Shown piece after piece: positions 17,124-25,710 of a DNA stretch of 64,000 nt. The stretch is from Ruegeria sp. HKCCD4315 (GTDB lineage Bacteria; Pseudomonadota; Alphaproteobacteria; Rhodobacterales; Rhodobacteraceae), in NCBI RefSeq assembly GCF_013112245.1, contig NZ_WVRN01000001.1:3228501-3292500 (forward strand), in the 5' to 3' direction. The notes beneath the pieces were generated by a model. The model was not told where the DNA came from. It saw only the letters and a program-made list of their open reading frames with translations, and searched no databases. Within the stretch, counting starts at the first letter, position 1; every line of letters starts with the position of its first letter. The position numbers and the translations under genes are program-made.

Positions 17124-17717
17124 ATGACCCATGCCCTGCTCGTCATAGATGTTCAGAACGATTTCTGCCCCGGCGGTGCTTTGGCGGTGGCAGGGGGGGA
17201 TGAAATCGTGGCCCCCATCAACGCAATGATGGACGATTTTGACGCTGTGATCCTGACACAAGACTGGCATCCTGCAGGACATTCCTCATTCGCCAGTTCA
17301 CATGAGGGTAAAAACCCGTTTGATTTGATCGAGATGCCCTACGGCCCTCAGGTTCTCTGGCCCGACCACTGTGTTCAAGGATCGCAGGGGGCCGCTTTTC
17401 ACTCTGGTCTCCGCGTCAATGGCGATCTGATCCTCCGTAAAGGGTTTCGCGGTGCCATCGACAGCTACTCTGCATTCTTTGAGAATGATCACAAAACGCC
17501 CACAGGGTTGAAAGGGTATCTGGAAACACGAGGTATCGACCGCTTGACGCTGGTTGGTTTGGCCACTGATTTCTGCGTTCATTACTCGGCCGTGGATGCC
17601 GCACGGTTGGGGTTTGATGTCACTGTTCGCATGGACGCCTGCCGCGCCATTGATATGGAGGGGTCGCTGGCCGCAGCGGAACAGGCCATGCGCGACGCCG
17701 GAGTTACCCTGATTTAA
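17124..17717 (+). CDS. pncA: Nicotinamidase/pyrazinamidase
   Basis: The 197-residue protein is a cysteine hydrolase. It shows the triad Asp9 (VIDVQNDF), Lys106 (LRKGF) and Cys151 (ATDFCVHYSA), and metal ligands D47, H49 and H53 in QDWHPAGH. It deamidates nicotinamide to nicotinate, which pncB (18409) then converts to the mononucleotide. AGGAGG sits six bases upstream of ATG 17124. Its TAA shares the TTAA at 17714-17717 with the convergent gene. Confidence 0.95.
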   Translation: MTHALLVIDVQNDFCPGGALAVAGGDEIVAPINAMMDDFDAVILTQDWHPAGHSSFASSHEGKNPFDLIEMPYGPQVLWPDHCVQGSQGAAFHSGLRVNGDLILRKGFRGAIDSYSAFFENDHKTPTGLKGYLETRGIDRLTLVGLATDFCVHYSAVDAARLGFDVTVRMDACRAIDMEGSLAAAEQAMRDAGVTLI

Positions 17718-18244
17718 GGGGTCGTCCCGGCGGCTGCCAGAAGCTTAAGAATCACAAACAAAACGACTGCCAACCCCAAAGCCAACCCGATGCGGCCAGG
17801 TACTGTTCGCCGGTCGTTGCTAGGCTGCACCGGTTTTGGCGGTGGCGTACGCACCTGACGCGCACGCACGATCCCTGCCATCGGCTGCGCAACACGCACG
17901 TAGGTCAGGAAATCCATCAGGTCGAATTCGCCGCAATATTCCCCGCGAACCCCATGCGTCTTTATATTGGCAAACAGTGACCTCAGAACCCGCACCCGGT
18001 CGGCTTGATCCTCGGCAGGGAAAACCCCCGGCACGATGCCGCTGTTGCGCGACTCAAGGCTGAACCCGGCGTCCAGGAACATCTTGCGGATTTTCGGCGA
18101 AGTTCCCCGCAAAGCATCCGCAGTTCTAATGTCGCGGAAAACTGCATGCACCTGACGGCCCCCATCCCTCTGAGCCCCCGGCTTTTCAGAGTCAAAATCG
18201 TCTAGTGCAGCTTTAACAATATCAAAATCGTACTCGAGACCCAT
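17714..18244 (-). CDS. Hypothetical tail-anchored protein
   Basis: The 176-residue product is not recognised. It has a soluble N-terminal region (about 1-125) with IRKMFLDAGFSLESRNSGIVPG and a motif GVRGEYCGEFDLMDFL. A Pro-rich linker (TPPPKPVQPS) and one C-terminal membrane helix (IGLALGLAVVLFVILKLLAAAG) follow. This suggests a cytoplasmic domain anchored by its tail. It lies between pncA and pncB on the opposite strand and overlaps pncA by four bases at the stop. Confidence 0.55.
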   Translation of the reverse strand: MGLEYDFDIVKAALDDFDSEKPGAQRDGGRQVHAVFRDIRTADALRGTSPKIRKMFLDAGFSLESRNSGIVPGVFPAEDQADRVRVLRSLFANIKTHGVRGEYCGEFDLMDFLTYVRVAQPMAGIVRARQVRTPPPKPVQPSNDRRTVPGRIGLALGLAVVLFVILKLLAAAGTTP

Positions 18245-18302
18245 TCACAAACTCAGTTCCGTATTTCCATCCCCTCTTCTCACTAACTGGTGAAAACAAT
18301 GC

Positions 18303-18339
18303 ACAATATGCCGGTAATGTGACGTCATACTGGCATTGT
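18303..18339. promoter_or_regulatory. Inverted repeat upstream of pncB (operator or leader hairpin)
   Basis: GCCGGTA (18310-18316) pairs with TACTGGC (18328-18334) with one G-T wobble. The arms extend imperfectly outward as ACAAT ... ATTGT (18303-18307 and 18335-18339). The loop contains the palindrome TGACGTCA (18320-18327). It lies 69 bases before the pncB start. It could bind a regulator of NAD salvage or form a leader hairpin; I do not recognise the motif. Confidence 0.35.
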
Positions 18340-18408
18340 CACCAAATCAGCGACTCTTGCCATTCCCGTTGTCGATTGATCTAACTACGGAAATTGCAGG
18401 AGTTCCCC

Positions 18409-19701
18409 ATGGTCGACATTGCGACCCGTGTATACAATCACAAATGGCAGATTGACCCTATTGTCCGGTCTTTGATCGATACGGACTTCTACAAACTGCT
18501 GATGTGTCAGTCAGTGTTTCGAAACAAGCCCCAAACAACTGTGGCTTTTTCCCTGATAAACCGGTCGAATCACGTGCCTTTGGCGAAATTGATCGACGAA
18601 GGAGAACTGCGGGAACAGCTGGATCACATCTGCTCACTTAGCCTGAGCCGGGGCGAAAGCACCTGGCTTCGGGGCAATATGTTCTATGGAAAACGACAGA
18701 TGTTCCGCTCGGATTTCATGGAATGGTTCGAGAATATGCGCCTGCCGCCCTACCATCTGGAACGGAAGGGCGATCAGTATGAACTAACGTTCGAAGGCAA
18801 ATGGCATGAGGTCATGCTGTGGGAAATCCCTGCGCTGGCGGTGTTGATGGAACTGCGATCGCGCGCCGTTCTCAATGATATGCGACGGTTCGAGCTGCAG
18901 GTGCTTTATGCCCGCGCGATGACCCGCGTGTGGGAAAAGATCGAAAAGCTGAGCTCGGTTGGCGGTCTGAGCATCGCGGACTTCGGCACGCGGCGGCGGC
19001 ATTCCTTCCTGTGGCAGGATTGGTGCGTGCAAGCCATGATCGAAGGATTGGGTCCGTCGTTTACCGGGACGTCAAATTGCCTGATCGCCATGCGGCGCGA
19101 AGTTGAGGCCATAGGCACCAACGCGCATGAATTACCCATGGTCTATTCAGCGCTGGCCGACACCGACGCAGAATTGGCGCAAGCCCCTTACGACGTCCTA
19201 AGCGACTGGCATGATGAGCATGACGGCAACCTGCGTATCATCTTGCCCGACACTTACGGTACCAAAGGTTTTCTGGACAACGCCCCCGACTGGTTGGCCG
19301 GATGGACCGGTATTCGCATCGACAGCGGCGACCCGGCGGCAGGGGCCGAAGTGGCGATCGAGTGGTGGAAGTCGCGCGGTGAAGATCCGACGCAAAAGCG
19401 GATCATTTTCTCAGATGGTCTGGATGTCGAGAAAATTCAGGAATTGCACTCCCAATTCGCCGGTCGTGCCAATATTTCTTTTGGCTGGGGCACTTTGCTG
19501 ACCAACGATTTTCGCGGACTTGTGCCCAATGACGCACTGGCCCCGTTCTCATTGGTCTGCAAAGCGGTTTCTGCCAACGGTCGCCCGACGGTGAAGCTGT
19601 CGGACAACCCGGAAAAGGCGATGGGACCACAAGACCAGATCAAGCGGTACAAGCGTGTTTTCGGGGTCGGCGCGCAAGAAGCGATCGAGGTTGTTGTCTA
19701 A
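18409..19701 (+). CDS. pncB: Nicotinate phosphoribosyltransferase
   Basis: The 430-residue protein has the PncB N-terminus (SLIDTDFYKLLMCQSVFRN), the central SIADFGTRRRHSF segment, and the phosphate-binding region (GIRIDSGDPAAGAEVAI; FSDGLDVEKIQ; ISFGWGTLLTND). It makes nicotinate mononucleotide from nicotinate and PRPP. ATG 18409 follows AGGAG by about six bases. With pncA it completes the deamidating NAD salvage route. Its stop overlaps that of the convergent aldehyde dehydrogenase (CTAA at 19698-19701). Confidence 0.95.
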   Translation: MVDIATRVYNHKWQIDPIVRSLIDTDFYKLLMCQSVFRNKPQTTVAFSLINRSNHVPLAKLIDEGELREQLDHICSLSLSRGESTWLRGNMFYGKRQMFRSDFMEWFENMRLPPYHLERKGDQYELTFEGKWHEVMLWEIPALAVLMELRSRAVLNDMRRFELQVLYARAMTRVWEKIEKLSSVGGLSIADFGTRRRHSFLWQDWCVQAMIEGLGPSFTGTSNCLIAMRREVEAIGTNAHELPMVYSALADTDAELAQAPYDVLSDWHDEHDGNLRIILPDTYGTKGFLDNAPDWLAGWTGIRIDSGDPAAGAEVAIEWWKSRGEDPTQKRIIFSDGLDVEKIQELHSQFAGRANISFGWGTLLTNDFRGLVPNDALAPFSLVCKAVSANGRPTVKLSDNPEKAMGPQDQIKRYKRVFGVGAQEAIEVVV

Positions 19702-21161
19702 CCGTGATAGGCGGCAACCGTCTTCAGTTGTGAGAACCCGTACAAAGCCTCGAACCCTTTTTCGCGACCGTGACCGGATTTGCCAACACCGCCAAAGGGC
19801 AATTCAACTCCGCCCCCGGCACCGTAGTTGTTGATAAACACCTGCCCCGAATGCAGCCCTTTCGCCAGTCGCATCTGCCGGGCCCCGTCACGCGTCCAGA
19901 TGCTGGCAACCAGGCCGTATTCCGTACTGTTAGCGATTGTTAGAGCCTGTTCTTCGGTGTCAAACGGGATCAAAACCTGAACCGGGCCAAAAATCTCATC
20001 CCGTGCCAGCACGTGATCGGGCGATACATCTGCAAACAAGGTGGGCCGAACGTAAGCGCCGGTTTCAGGCGCGTCACTGACAATCTGCCCCTGTGCCGCG
20101 ATGGTAAGATCCGTGCCTTTGCCCAGAAAACTACTGGCGATCTGTTTCTGCCGGTCCGAGATCAAGGGCCCCACGCGCAAATCCTGCATTGCAGGTCCGA
20201 CGGTCAGCTGTTCATAGGCTTCAGACATACGGGACTTGACTTGATCGTACACGCCGCGCTGAACCAGAATGCGGGACGAGGCTGAACACGTCTGGCCTGC
20301 GTTCTGTATGCCAGCATTCACCAAAAACGGCAGCGCCGCGTCCAGATCGGCATCGTCAAAGACCAGTTGCGGGGATTTTCCGCCCAGTTCCAGCGTTACA
20401 GGCACCACATTGCGGCCAGCTGCCTGTTGCACCAGGGCTCCCGTGGCCACCGAGCCGGTAAACGAAATATGGTTCACCCCCGGATGTGCGGACAGCGCCG
20501 CGCCCGCCTCAGCCCCCAGACCGGGTACGACGTTCAAAGCACCGGCAGGCAAGCCCGACTGCTGCGCCAGAAGAGCAAAAGCCAGTGCCGTTAAACAAGC
20601 TTCCTCTGCGGGTTTCAGAACGCAAGCATTGCCCATGGCCAGCGCCGCCCCGACCGAACGCCCAATGATCTGCATCGGGTAGTTCCACGGCACGATATGG
20701 CCCGTCACCCCATGCGGTTCTCGCAGCGTATAAACGGTGTAGCCATCAAGATAGGGGATGGTCTCTCCCATCACCTTATCCGCTGCACCGCCATAGAATT
20801 CGCAATACCGGGCCAGCGCAACAGCATCGGCACGGGCTTGCGTCAGCGGCTTACCCACATCCATTGCCTCAAGCTGCGCAAGATCCTCGACCCGTTCCAG
20901 CACCAGCTGACCCAACCTCGTCAGAATACGCCCCCGCTCCAACGCCGTTTTACGCCCCCAATCGCCCTGCAATGCGGCTTGAGCCGCTTGAACTGCGGCA
21001 TCGACATCTGTCTCTGAACCACGTGCGATCTGGCAGATTTCGGTCCCGTCCGAGGGGTTGATGAGCGGCAGGGATTCACCCGAGGACGCGGGCACCCAGC
21101 GTCCATCAATCAGGCAAAGAGCGGGGTCGAACCATATCTTTTGCGTCAATTTTGCCTCCAT
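19698..21161 (-). CDS. NAD(P)-dependent aldehyde dehydrogenase of the ABC-importer operon
   Basis: The 487-residue enzyme has VPWNYPMQIIGRSVGAALAMGN, SFTGSVATG, general base Glu258 (TLELGGKSP) and catalytic Cys292 (GQTCSASSR). It closes with FGGVGKSGHGREKG. The substrate cannot be read from sequence; related enzymes act on betaine, gamma-aminobutyr- and other amino-aldehydes. It starts 21 bases after the stop of the ABC ATPase gene on the same strand, so it is probably cotranscribed with the importer and may oxidise an aldehyde made from its substrate. Confidence 0.85.
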   Translation of the reverse strand: MEAKLTQKIWFDPALCLIDGRWVPASSGESLPLINPSDGTEICQIARGSETDVDAAVQAAQAALQGDWGRKTALERGRILTRLGQLVLERVEDLAQLEAMDVGKPLTQARADAVALARYCEFYGGAADKVMGETIPYLDGYTVYTLREPHGVTGHIVPWNYPMQIIGRSVGAALAMGNACVLKPAEEACLTALAFALLAQQSGLPAGALNVVPGLGAEAGAALSAHPGVNHISFTGSVATGALVQQAAGRNVVPVTLELGGKSPQLVFDDADLDAALPFLVNAGIQNAGQTCSASSRILVQRGVYDQVKSRMSEAYEQLTVGPAMQDLRVGPLISDRQKQIASSFLGKGTDLTIAAQGQIVSDAPETGAYVRPTLFADVSPDHVLARDEIFGPVQVLIPFDTEEQALTIANSTEYGLVASIWTRDGARQMRLAKGLHSGQVFINNYGAGGGVELPFGGVGKSGHGREKGFEALYGFSQLKTVAAYHG

Positions 21162-21182
21162 TTCAGGCTCTAATCAGTAGTT

Positions 21183-22781
21183 TTAGGCCGATATCATCTC
21201 AATCTCTGGCAATCGCGGTGCGGCTGCGATCAGAGTTTGTGTGTAGGGGTGTTGTGGCGCTTCAAAGACCTGATTGGTCTCGCCCTGTTCAACGATCTGA
21301 CCGGATTGCATCACCAACACGCGATCGGTGACGGTGCGCACAACGCTCAGGTCATGGCTGATGAATAGATAGGTCAGGTCGTAGGCGTCGCAAAGCTCGG
21401 CCAGCAGATCCAGGATTTGCGCTCGGACCGATACGTCCAACGCCGAGACAGCTTCGTCAAACAGGATCAATTCAGGTCGGATGATCAGCGCCCGCGCGAT
21501 GGCAATCCGCTGACGCTGCCCGCCCGAGAACTCGTGAATGTACTTACCCGCGTCATCCGGGCTGAGGCCGACCGCTGTCAGCATCTCAGCGATCCGATCC
21601 TGACGGTCCGATCCAGTCGGCGGAGTATCTAGCAGATGGAAGGGTTCGGTGATCAGACGCGCAACACGGTGGCGCGGGTTGAAACTGCCAAAGGGGTCTT
21701 GGAAAACCACCTGCATCTTCCGGCGCACCGCAAGGTTGGGTTTGTGACCTGTGAACACAGGCTGCCCGTCCAGTCGAATCTGGCCCGATTGCACCTCTTC
21801 TAACCCCAAAATAGCCCGTGTTAGGGTCGATTTTCCGCAGCCAGACTCACCCACAAGCCCCAAACGCTCTCCTCGATTGAGGGTAAAGCTCACACCATCC
21901 ACAGCCCTGTGATGAAGCGGCCTGTCAAACAAGCCCTTTCGGGGCAGGCGGTACGCGCGCACGACCTGGCTCACCTCCAGCAACGGCTGAGGCTGCGGTG
22001 GCTCTGGCAGCGTGACCTGATGGCCGGATGCCTCAAACAGCATACGGGTGTAGGGGTGCTGCATGTTGTGCATCAAATGATTGGTCGCGCCGCTTTCGAC
22101 CACTTCGCCGTGACGCATGACGGTGATCTGGTCAGCCATATCCGCGACCACGGCCAGATCATGGGTGATCATCAGCAGACCCATGTCATATTCGCGCACC
22201 AGCCCCTTGAGCAAATCGAGGATCTGCGCCTGTGTGGTGACATCCAGCGCCGTTGTCGGCTCATCCGCGATCAACAGCTTGGGGCGCAGTGCAATGGCCA
22301 TGGCGATCACCACACGCTGGCGCTGCCCACCAGACAGCTCATGTGGATAGCGGGACAAAGGGAATCGATCGGCAGGCAAACCGACGCGGGTCAGAACCTC
22401 TTGAGCGCGCACCCAGGCTTGAGAAGGAGGCATCGCCTTGTGGATCAGGATCGTTTCCATCACCTGATCGCCAATGGTTTTAACGGGGTTGAGCGCTGTC
22501 ATCGGCTCTTGAAAAACCATTCCGATGGATGCGCCGCGCAAAGCACACATCTGGGCCTCGGACCGGGTCAGCAGATCTTTGCCCTCTAGTTGGAGCGAGC
22601 CGTCTACCTCTTCTCCGTTCGGAAGCAACTGCATCACTGCCAAGGCCGTCATGGATTTACCCGAACCGCTTTCACCCGTGACGGCGACGATCTGACCGTG
22701 ATCGATGGACAGGTCGACCTGTTTCAGGATCGATGTCCCATGGATCGACAGTGACAGGTTCTTGATGCGCAACAAACTCAT
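21183..22781 (-). CDS. Fused double ABC ATPase of a peptide/opine-type importer (DppD-DppF like)
   Basis: The 532-residue protein holds two complete nucleotide-binding domains. The first has Walker A GESGSGKS (about 36-43), signature [10 protein letters not shown] and Walker [10 protein letters not shown]. The second, from about residue 280, has [18 protein letters not shown] and LILFDEAVS. The fused OppD/OppF arrangement is typical of one group of peptide-, nickel- or opine-type importers. ATG 22781 overlaps the permease stop by ATGA. In the second Walker B the usual E-P is E-A; the catalytic Glu is kept. Confidence 0.92.
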   Translation of the reverse strand: MSLLRIKNLSLSIHGTSILKQVDLSIDHGQIVAVTGESGSGKSMTALAVMQLLPNGEEVDGSLQLEGKDLLTRSEAQMCALRGASIGMVFQEPMTALNPVKTIGDQVMETILIHKAMPPSQAWVRAQEVLTRVGLPADRFPLSRYPHELSGGQRQRVVIAMAIALRPKLLIADEPTTALDVTTQAQILDLLKGLVREYDMGLLMITHDLAVVADMADQITVMRHGEVVESGATNHLMHNMQHPYTRMLFEASGHQVTLPEPPQPQPLLEVSQVVRAYRLPRKGLFDRPLHHRAVDGVSFTLNRGERLGLVGESGCGKSTLTRAILGLEEVQSGQIRLDGQPVFTGHKPNLAVRRKMQVVFQDPFGSFNPRHRVARLITEPFHLLDTPPTGSDRQDRIAEMLTAVGLSPDDAGKYIHEFSGGQRQRIAIARALIIRPELILFDEAVSALDVSVRAQILDLLAELCDAYDLTYLFISHDLSVVRTVTDRVLVMQSGQIVEQGETNQVFEAPQHPYTQTLIAAAPRLPEIEMISA

Positions 22782-23593
22782 GCCCGCGCCACCCTGATCC
22801 GGGGATCCAGCCAATCCCGCAACCCGTCGCCCAGCAGGTTCAATCCCAGGACTGTGACGATGATCGCCACGCCTGGAATCAGAGCCAAATGCGGGGCAAA
22901 ACTGACCATTGTCTGCGCATCCGCCAGCATTCTGCCCCAACTTGGCGTGGGCGGCTGTGCCCCCAGACCGACGTAGGACAGACCGGCCTCAGCCAAAATT
23001 CCAAGACTGAACTGAATGGTGCCCTGCACGATCAGCAGGTTGGCGACATTGGGCAGGATATGCTCGACCGATATCCGCGTTGCCCCTTTTCCCGACACGC
23101 GCGCGGCAAGGATGAACTCTCGCTCCCACAGCGACAGGGCCGCACCCCGGGTGATACGGGCAAAAACGGGGATGTTGAAAATGCCGATGGCAATGATGGC
23201 GTTAATCGCTCCGGCACCAAACACGGCGGTGATGAGGATGGCGATAACCAGCGAGGGGAAGGCAAAAACCAGATCGTTGCCGCGCATGATGACCTCATCC
23301 AACCACGATCCTTTGCGGGCCGCGGCTGTCAGGCCAAGCGGGACCCCCAGCGCCATACCGATCCCCACGGCCACCAAAGCCACCGCAATGGACGTGCGCG
23401 CACCAACCATGATCATCGAAAACATGTCACGCCCGAAGTGATCCGTACCGAACCAGTGCTGCGCATTTGGGGGCTGAAGCTTCTCTGGAATGCTCAAGGC
23501 CGAGTAATCATAGGGGGTCCAGACAAACGAAATCAGCGCGGCCAAAACCACCAGAGAAGACAAACAAGCGCCCAGAAACAGGTTGCGGCTCAT
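22778..23593 (-). CDS. ABC importer permease (DppC/OppC-like)
   Basis: The 271-residue protein has an N-terminal helix and the DppC motif HWFGTDHFGRDMFSMIMVGARTS. About five further helices and the EAA-type ATPase-contact segment (AARVSGKGATRISVEHILPN) follow. It is the second channel subunit of the peptide/opine-type importer. It overlaps both neighbours by ATGA (23593-23590 and 22781-22778), so subunit synthesis is coupled. Confidence 0.93.
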   Translation of the reverse strand: MSRNLFLGACLSSLVVLAALISFVWTPYDYSALSIPEKLQPPNAQHWFGTDHFGRDMFSMIMVGARTSIAVALVAVGIGMALGVPLGLTAAARKGSWLDEVIMRGNDLVFAFPSLVIAILITAVFGAGAINAIIAIGIFNIPVFARITRGAALSLWEREFILAARVSGKGATRISVEHILPNVANLLIVQGTIQFSLGILAEAGLSYVGLGAQPPTPSWGRMLADAQTMVSFAPHLALIPGVAIIVTVLGLNLLGDGLRDWLDPRIRVARA

Positions 23594-24537
23594 GTCCTGC
23601 TCCTCAGCCTTGGGTCGACGGCGGCATAAGCCAGATCGACCAGAAAATTCACGGTGATTACGGCAAAGACCAGTAACATGACCACCGATTCAACGACGAT
23701 GAGATCACGAGCCGAGATGGCCTGAAACACCAGCCGCCCAAGGCCAGGCAGGTAGAATACCTGTTCGATGATGATCGACCCGGCCAGCAGAAAGGAGAAC
23801 TGCAAGCCGATGATGGTCAGCACCGGGATCAGCGCATTTCGCACCCCGTGCCGCCACAGCGCCTGACGTTGGGTCAACCCTTTGGCCCGGGCGGTGCGCA
23901 TGAAATCCTCGCCCAGAATGTCCAGCAGAGCCGACCGCATAACGCGAGCGAGGATAGCCGCCTGTGGCAAGGCCAGTGCGATTGCGGGCAGGGTCAGCGA
24001 ATGTAGTCCGGCCCACAACCCGTTGCTCCAACCGACAAACCCGCCTGCATTGAACCAGCGCAGGTTGATGGCGAAGATCAGCACAAGCATCATCGCAAAC
24101 CAGAAATTGGGCACGGCAATGCCCAACTGAGTGGCGCCCATTACCGCCAGATCCCCCGGCTTGCCCCGGCGGGCGGCGGCGTAGATCCCGGCGGGAAACG
24201 CAATCAAGGTTGACAGAGTCAGCGCATAAAGTGCCAGCGGCAGCGACACCCAAAGCCGGTCTGCGATCATCTGGGACACCGGCGTGCGGTACGTGTAGGA
24301 CGTACCAAAATCCCCCACCAGCATTCCGCCGACCCAGTTGAGGTACCGTTGCACTTTTGACCCGTCCAGGCCCAGCTCAGCCCGCAACGCTGCCAGCGTG
24401 TCTTCTTGCGCGTTCACGCCCAGCATGAACGAGGCCGGATCGCCCGGAGCGACCTCGATCACCGCAAAGATGACGACCGAGGCGACGGCCAAGCTGATCA
24501 ACAGCGAAATCAGGCGTTTAAAGGCATAGCGGAGCAT
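23590..24537 (-). CDS. ABC importer permease (DppB/OppB-like)
   Basis: The 315-residue protein begins MLRYAFKRLISLLISLAVAS and has the DppB features APGDPASFMLG, LGLDGSKVQRYLNWVGGMLVGDFGTSY and the coupling segment RTARAKGLTQRQALWRHGVRNALIP. Six membrane helices are expected. I took ATG 24537; a GTG at 24546 is also possible and neither has a strong ribosome-binding site. The 40-base gap to the ligand-gated channel gene upstream suggests one transcript. Confidence 0.9.
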   Translation of the reverse strand: MLRYAFKRLISLLISLAVASVVIFAVIEVAPGDPASFMLGVNAQEDTLAALRAELGLDGSKVQRYLNWVGGMLVGDFGTSYTYRTPVSQMIADRLWVSLPLALYALTLSTLIAFPAGIYAAARRGKPGDLAVMGATQLGIAVPNFWFAMMLVLIFAINLRWFNAGGFVGWSNGLWAGLHSLTLPAIALALPQAAILARVMRSALLDILGEDFMRTARAKGLTQRQALWRHGVRNALIPVLTIIGLQFSFLLAGSIIIEQVFYLPGLGRLVFQAISARDLIVVESVVMLLVFAVITVNFLVDLAYAAVDPRLRSRT

Positions 24538-24577
24538 TGGCACCACGTTAGGGTCACATCAGGCGCGGGTCCAGCGT

Positions 24578-25648
24578 CTAAGGCACCAGAAGATAGGCGA
24601 AAACCGCGTAAGCCACGATTGCGGCATAGCCCAGAGGATAGATCCACTTGATCGCGTAATTGTCCAACGTCCGCGCTGTGCCTTCCCTTCCGGACACTTT
24701 GAGTTTCCGCAACGCCACATTGAACACAATCAAGGCCCCGGTCATCAGGAACATGCATTGCAGGACAAAATCCAGAAAGGTCAGATAGCCCAGCTTTGGC
24801 AAATCTGCCGAGATCGCCCAGTTGAATGCAACAAAGACCAGCAGATTGCCGCCCGCAATCTCGATCCTGCGGCGGTATTCATCCAGGAAAAACAGCGCCC
24901 AGCCAACCGAAATCAGAACCAGCATCGGCAAGAAAACCCGAATGACGTAGTAGGTCAGGTGCCGGTTACCTTCGAAAACAAGCGCGACCTGATCGCTTTC
25001 CCTGCCGGACAAACCTGTGACCTTGGTTGCTTCCAGACGTGCATTGTCCAAAATCCACTCTTCTTCCCCCAACAGATCGCCAAGTCCCGAGTATTCTTCA
25101 AGCGGGCGGTAGTTCACGTAGTTAGAGGGAAAGATTGATACGACTTCGAAGTGGAACTCCTGTGTGTCGAACGGGTATTTACGGAAATCAAAATGCGGTG
25201 CCTGTAATGTCAGCGAAGATTTCTCGACATAAACCACGCGCCCGTCATACCGCAGGGACGCAGCAGATTCGTGTATCCATTTGTTGGATTGCTGGTTGTG
25301 GATGACAAAGGCGGGCAAAACGGTGCCGATATCGGCGGCATGATCTGCCAGATCCGGCGGGTTGAACACCCGGATCTCGCGCCCGATCTCGGCACGATCA
25401 AATGCCAGCGCAGGATCCGTCCATTCGACCCGCAAAACCACAACGGCGCCGTAGTTTTCGGCCTTTTGATCGACGCTGGTGATCTGGTCGATGCGGATAC
25501 CTATGCCAACGTCAAGCGGGTTTTCAGGCGTGCCGGTCAATGCATCCAGACGCCCACCCAATACGTTTTGCGCCAAGCCCCTGTCCGGCGCAATCGACGA
25601 AAGGCAAAGGGCCAGTAAAAGAAAACAAAAACCGCGATACAAGACCAT
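24578..25648 (-). CDS. Predicted pentameric ligand-gated ion channel (prokaryotic Cys-loop superfamily)
   Basis: The 356-residue protein has a signal peptide (to about 27) and a beta-rich extracellular domain with the Cys-loop-equivalent motif K-Y-P-F-D-T-Q (158-163). Four helices follow: M1 (233-255, with the conserved Pro241), M2 (259-281), M3 (287-312) and M4 (333-355). The M2-M3 link F-N-W-A-I-S-A-D-L-P-K-L-G-Y-L-T mirrors that of GLIC. As in other bacterial members, the loop cysteines are absent. It should form a pentamer in the inner membrane with its ligand site in the periplasm. The gene lies between the binding-protein and permease genes of an ABC importer. I chose ATG 25648 because it starts a good signal peptide after the intercistronic hairpin; ATG 25711, overlapping the upstream TAA, is an alternative. 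Confidence 0.82.
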   Translation of the reverse strand: MVLYRGFCFLLLALCLSSIAPDRGLAQNVLGGRLDALTGTPENPLDVGIGIRIDQITSVDQKAENYGAVVVLRVEWTDPALAFDRAEIGREIRVFNPPDLADHAADIGTVLPAFVIHNQQSNKWIHESAASLRYDGRVVYVEKSSLTLQAPHFDFRKYPFDTQEFHFEVVSIFPSNYVNYRPLEEYSGLGDLLGEEEWILDNARLEATKVTGLSGRESDQVALVFEGNRHLTYYVIRVFLPMLVLISVGWALFFLDEYRRRIEIAGGNLLVFVAFNWAISADLPKLGYLTFLDFVLQCMFLMTGALIVFNVALRKLKVSGREGTARTLDNYAIKWIYPLGYAAIVAYAVFAYLLVP

Positions 25649-25677
25649 TGCGAGAGACACACGAAAAGAGAGTGAGA

Positions 25678-25702
25678 CCGGGGCCCTGCCAAAAAGCCCC
25701 GG
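25678..25702 (-). other. GC-rich hairpin just after the binding-protein gene
   Basis: GCCCCGG and CCGGGGC (25696-25702 and 25678-25684) form a 7-bp stem around an 11-base loop, starting nine bases after the stop of the substrate-binding protein. There is no T-run. Such hairpins after binding-protein genes commonly protect the 5' message and lower expression of downstream genes; that role is inferred. Confidence 0.5.
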
Positions 25703-25710
25703 TTCAGGCA

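Noticed and set aside
22889..23629. 246-codon frame antisense to the DppC-like permease
   Set aside because: Arg/His/Gln-rich shadow of a membrane-protein gene, with no start signal.
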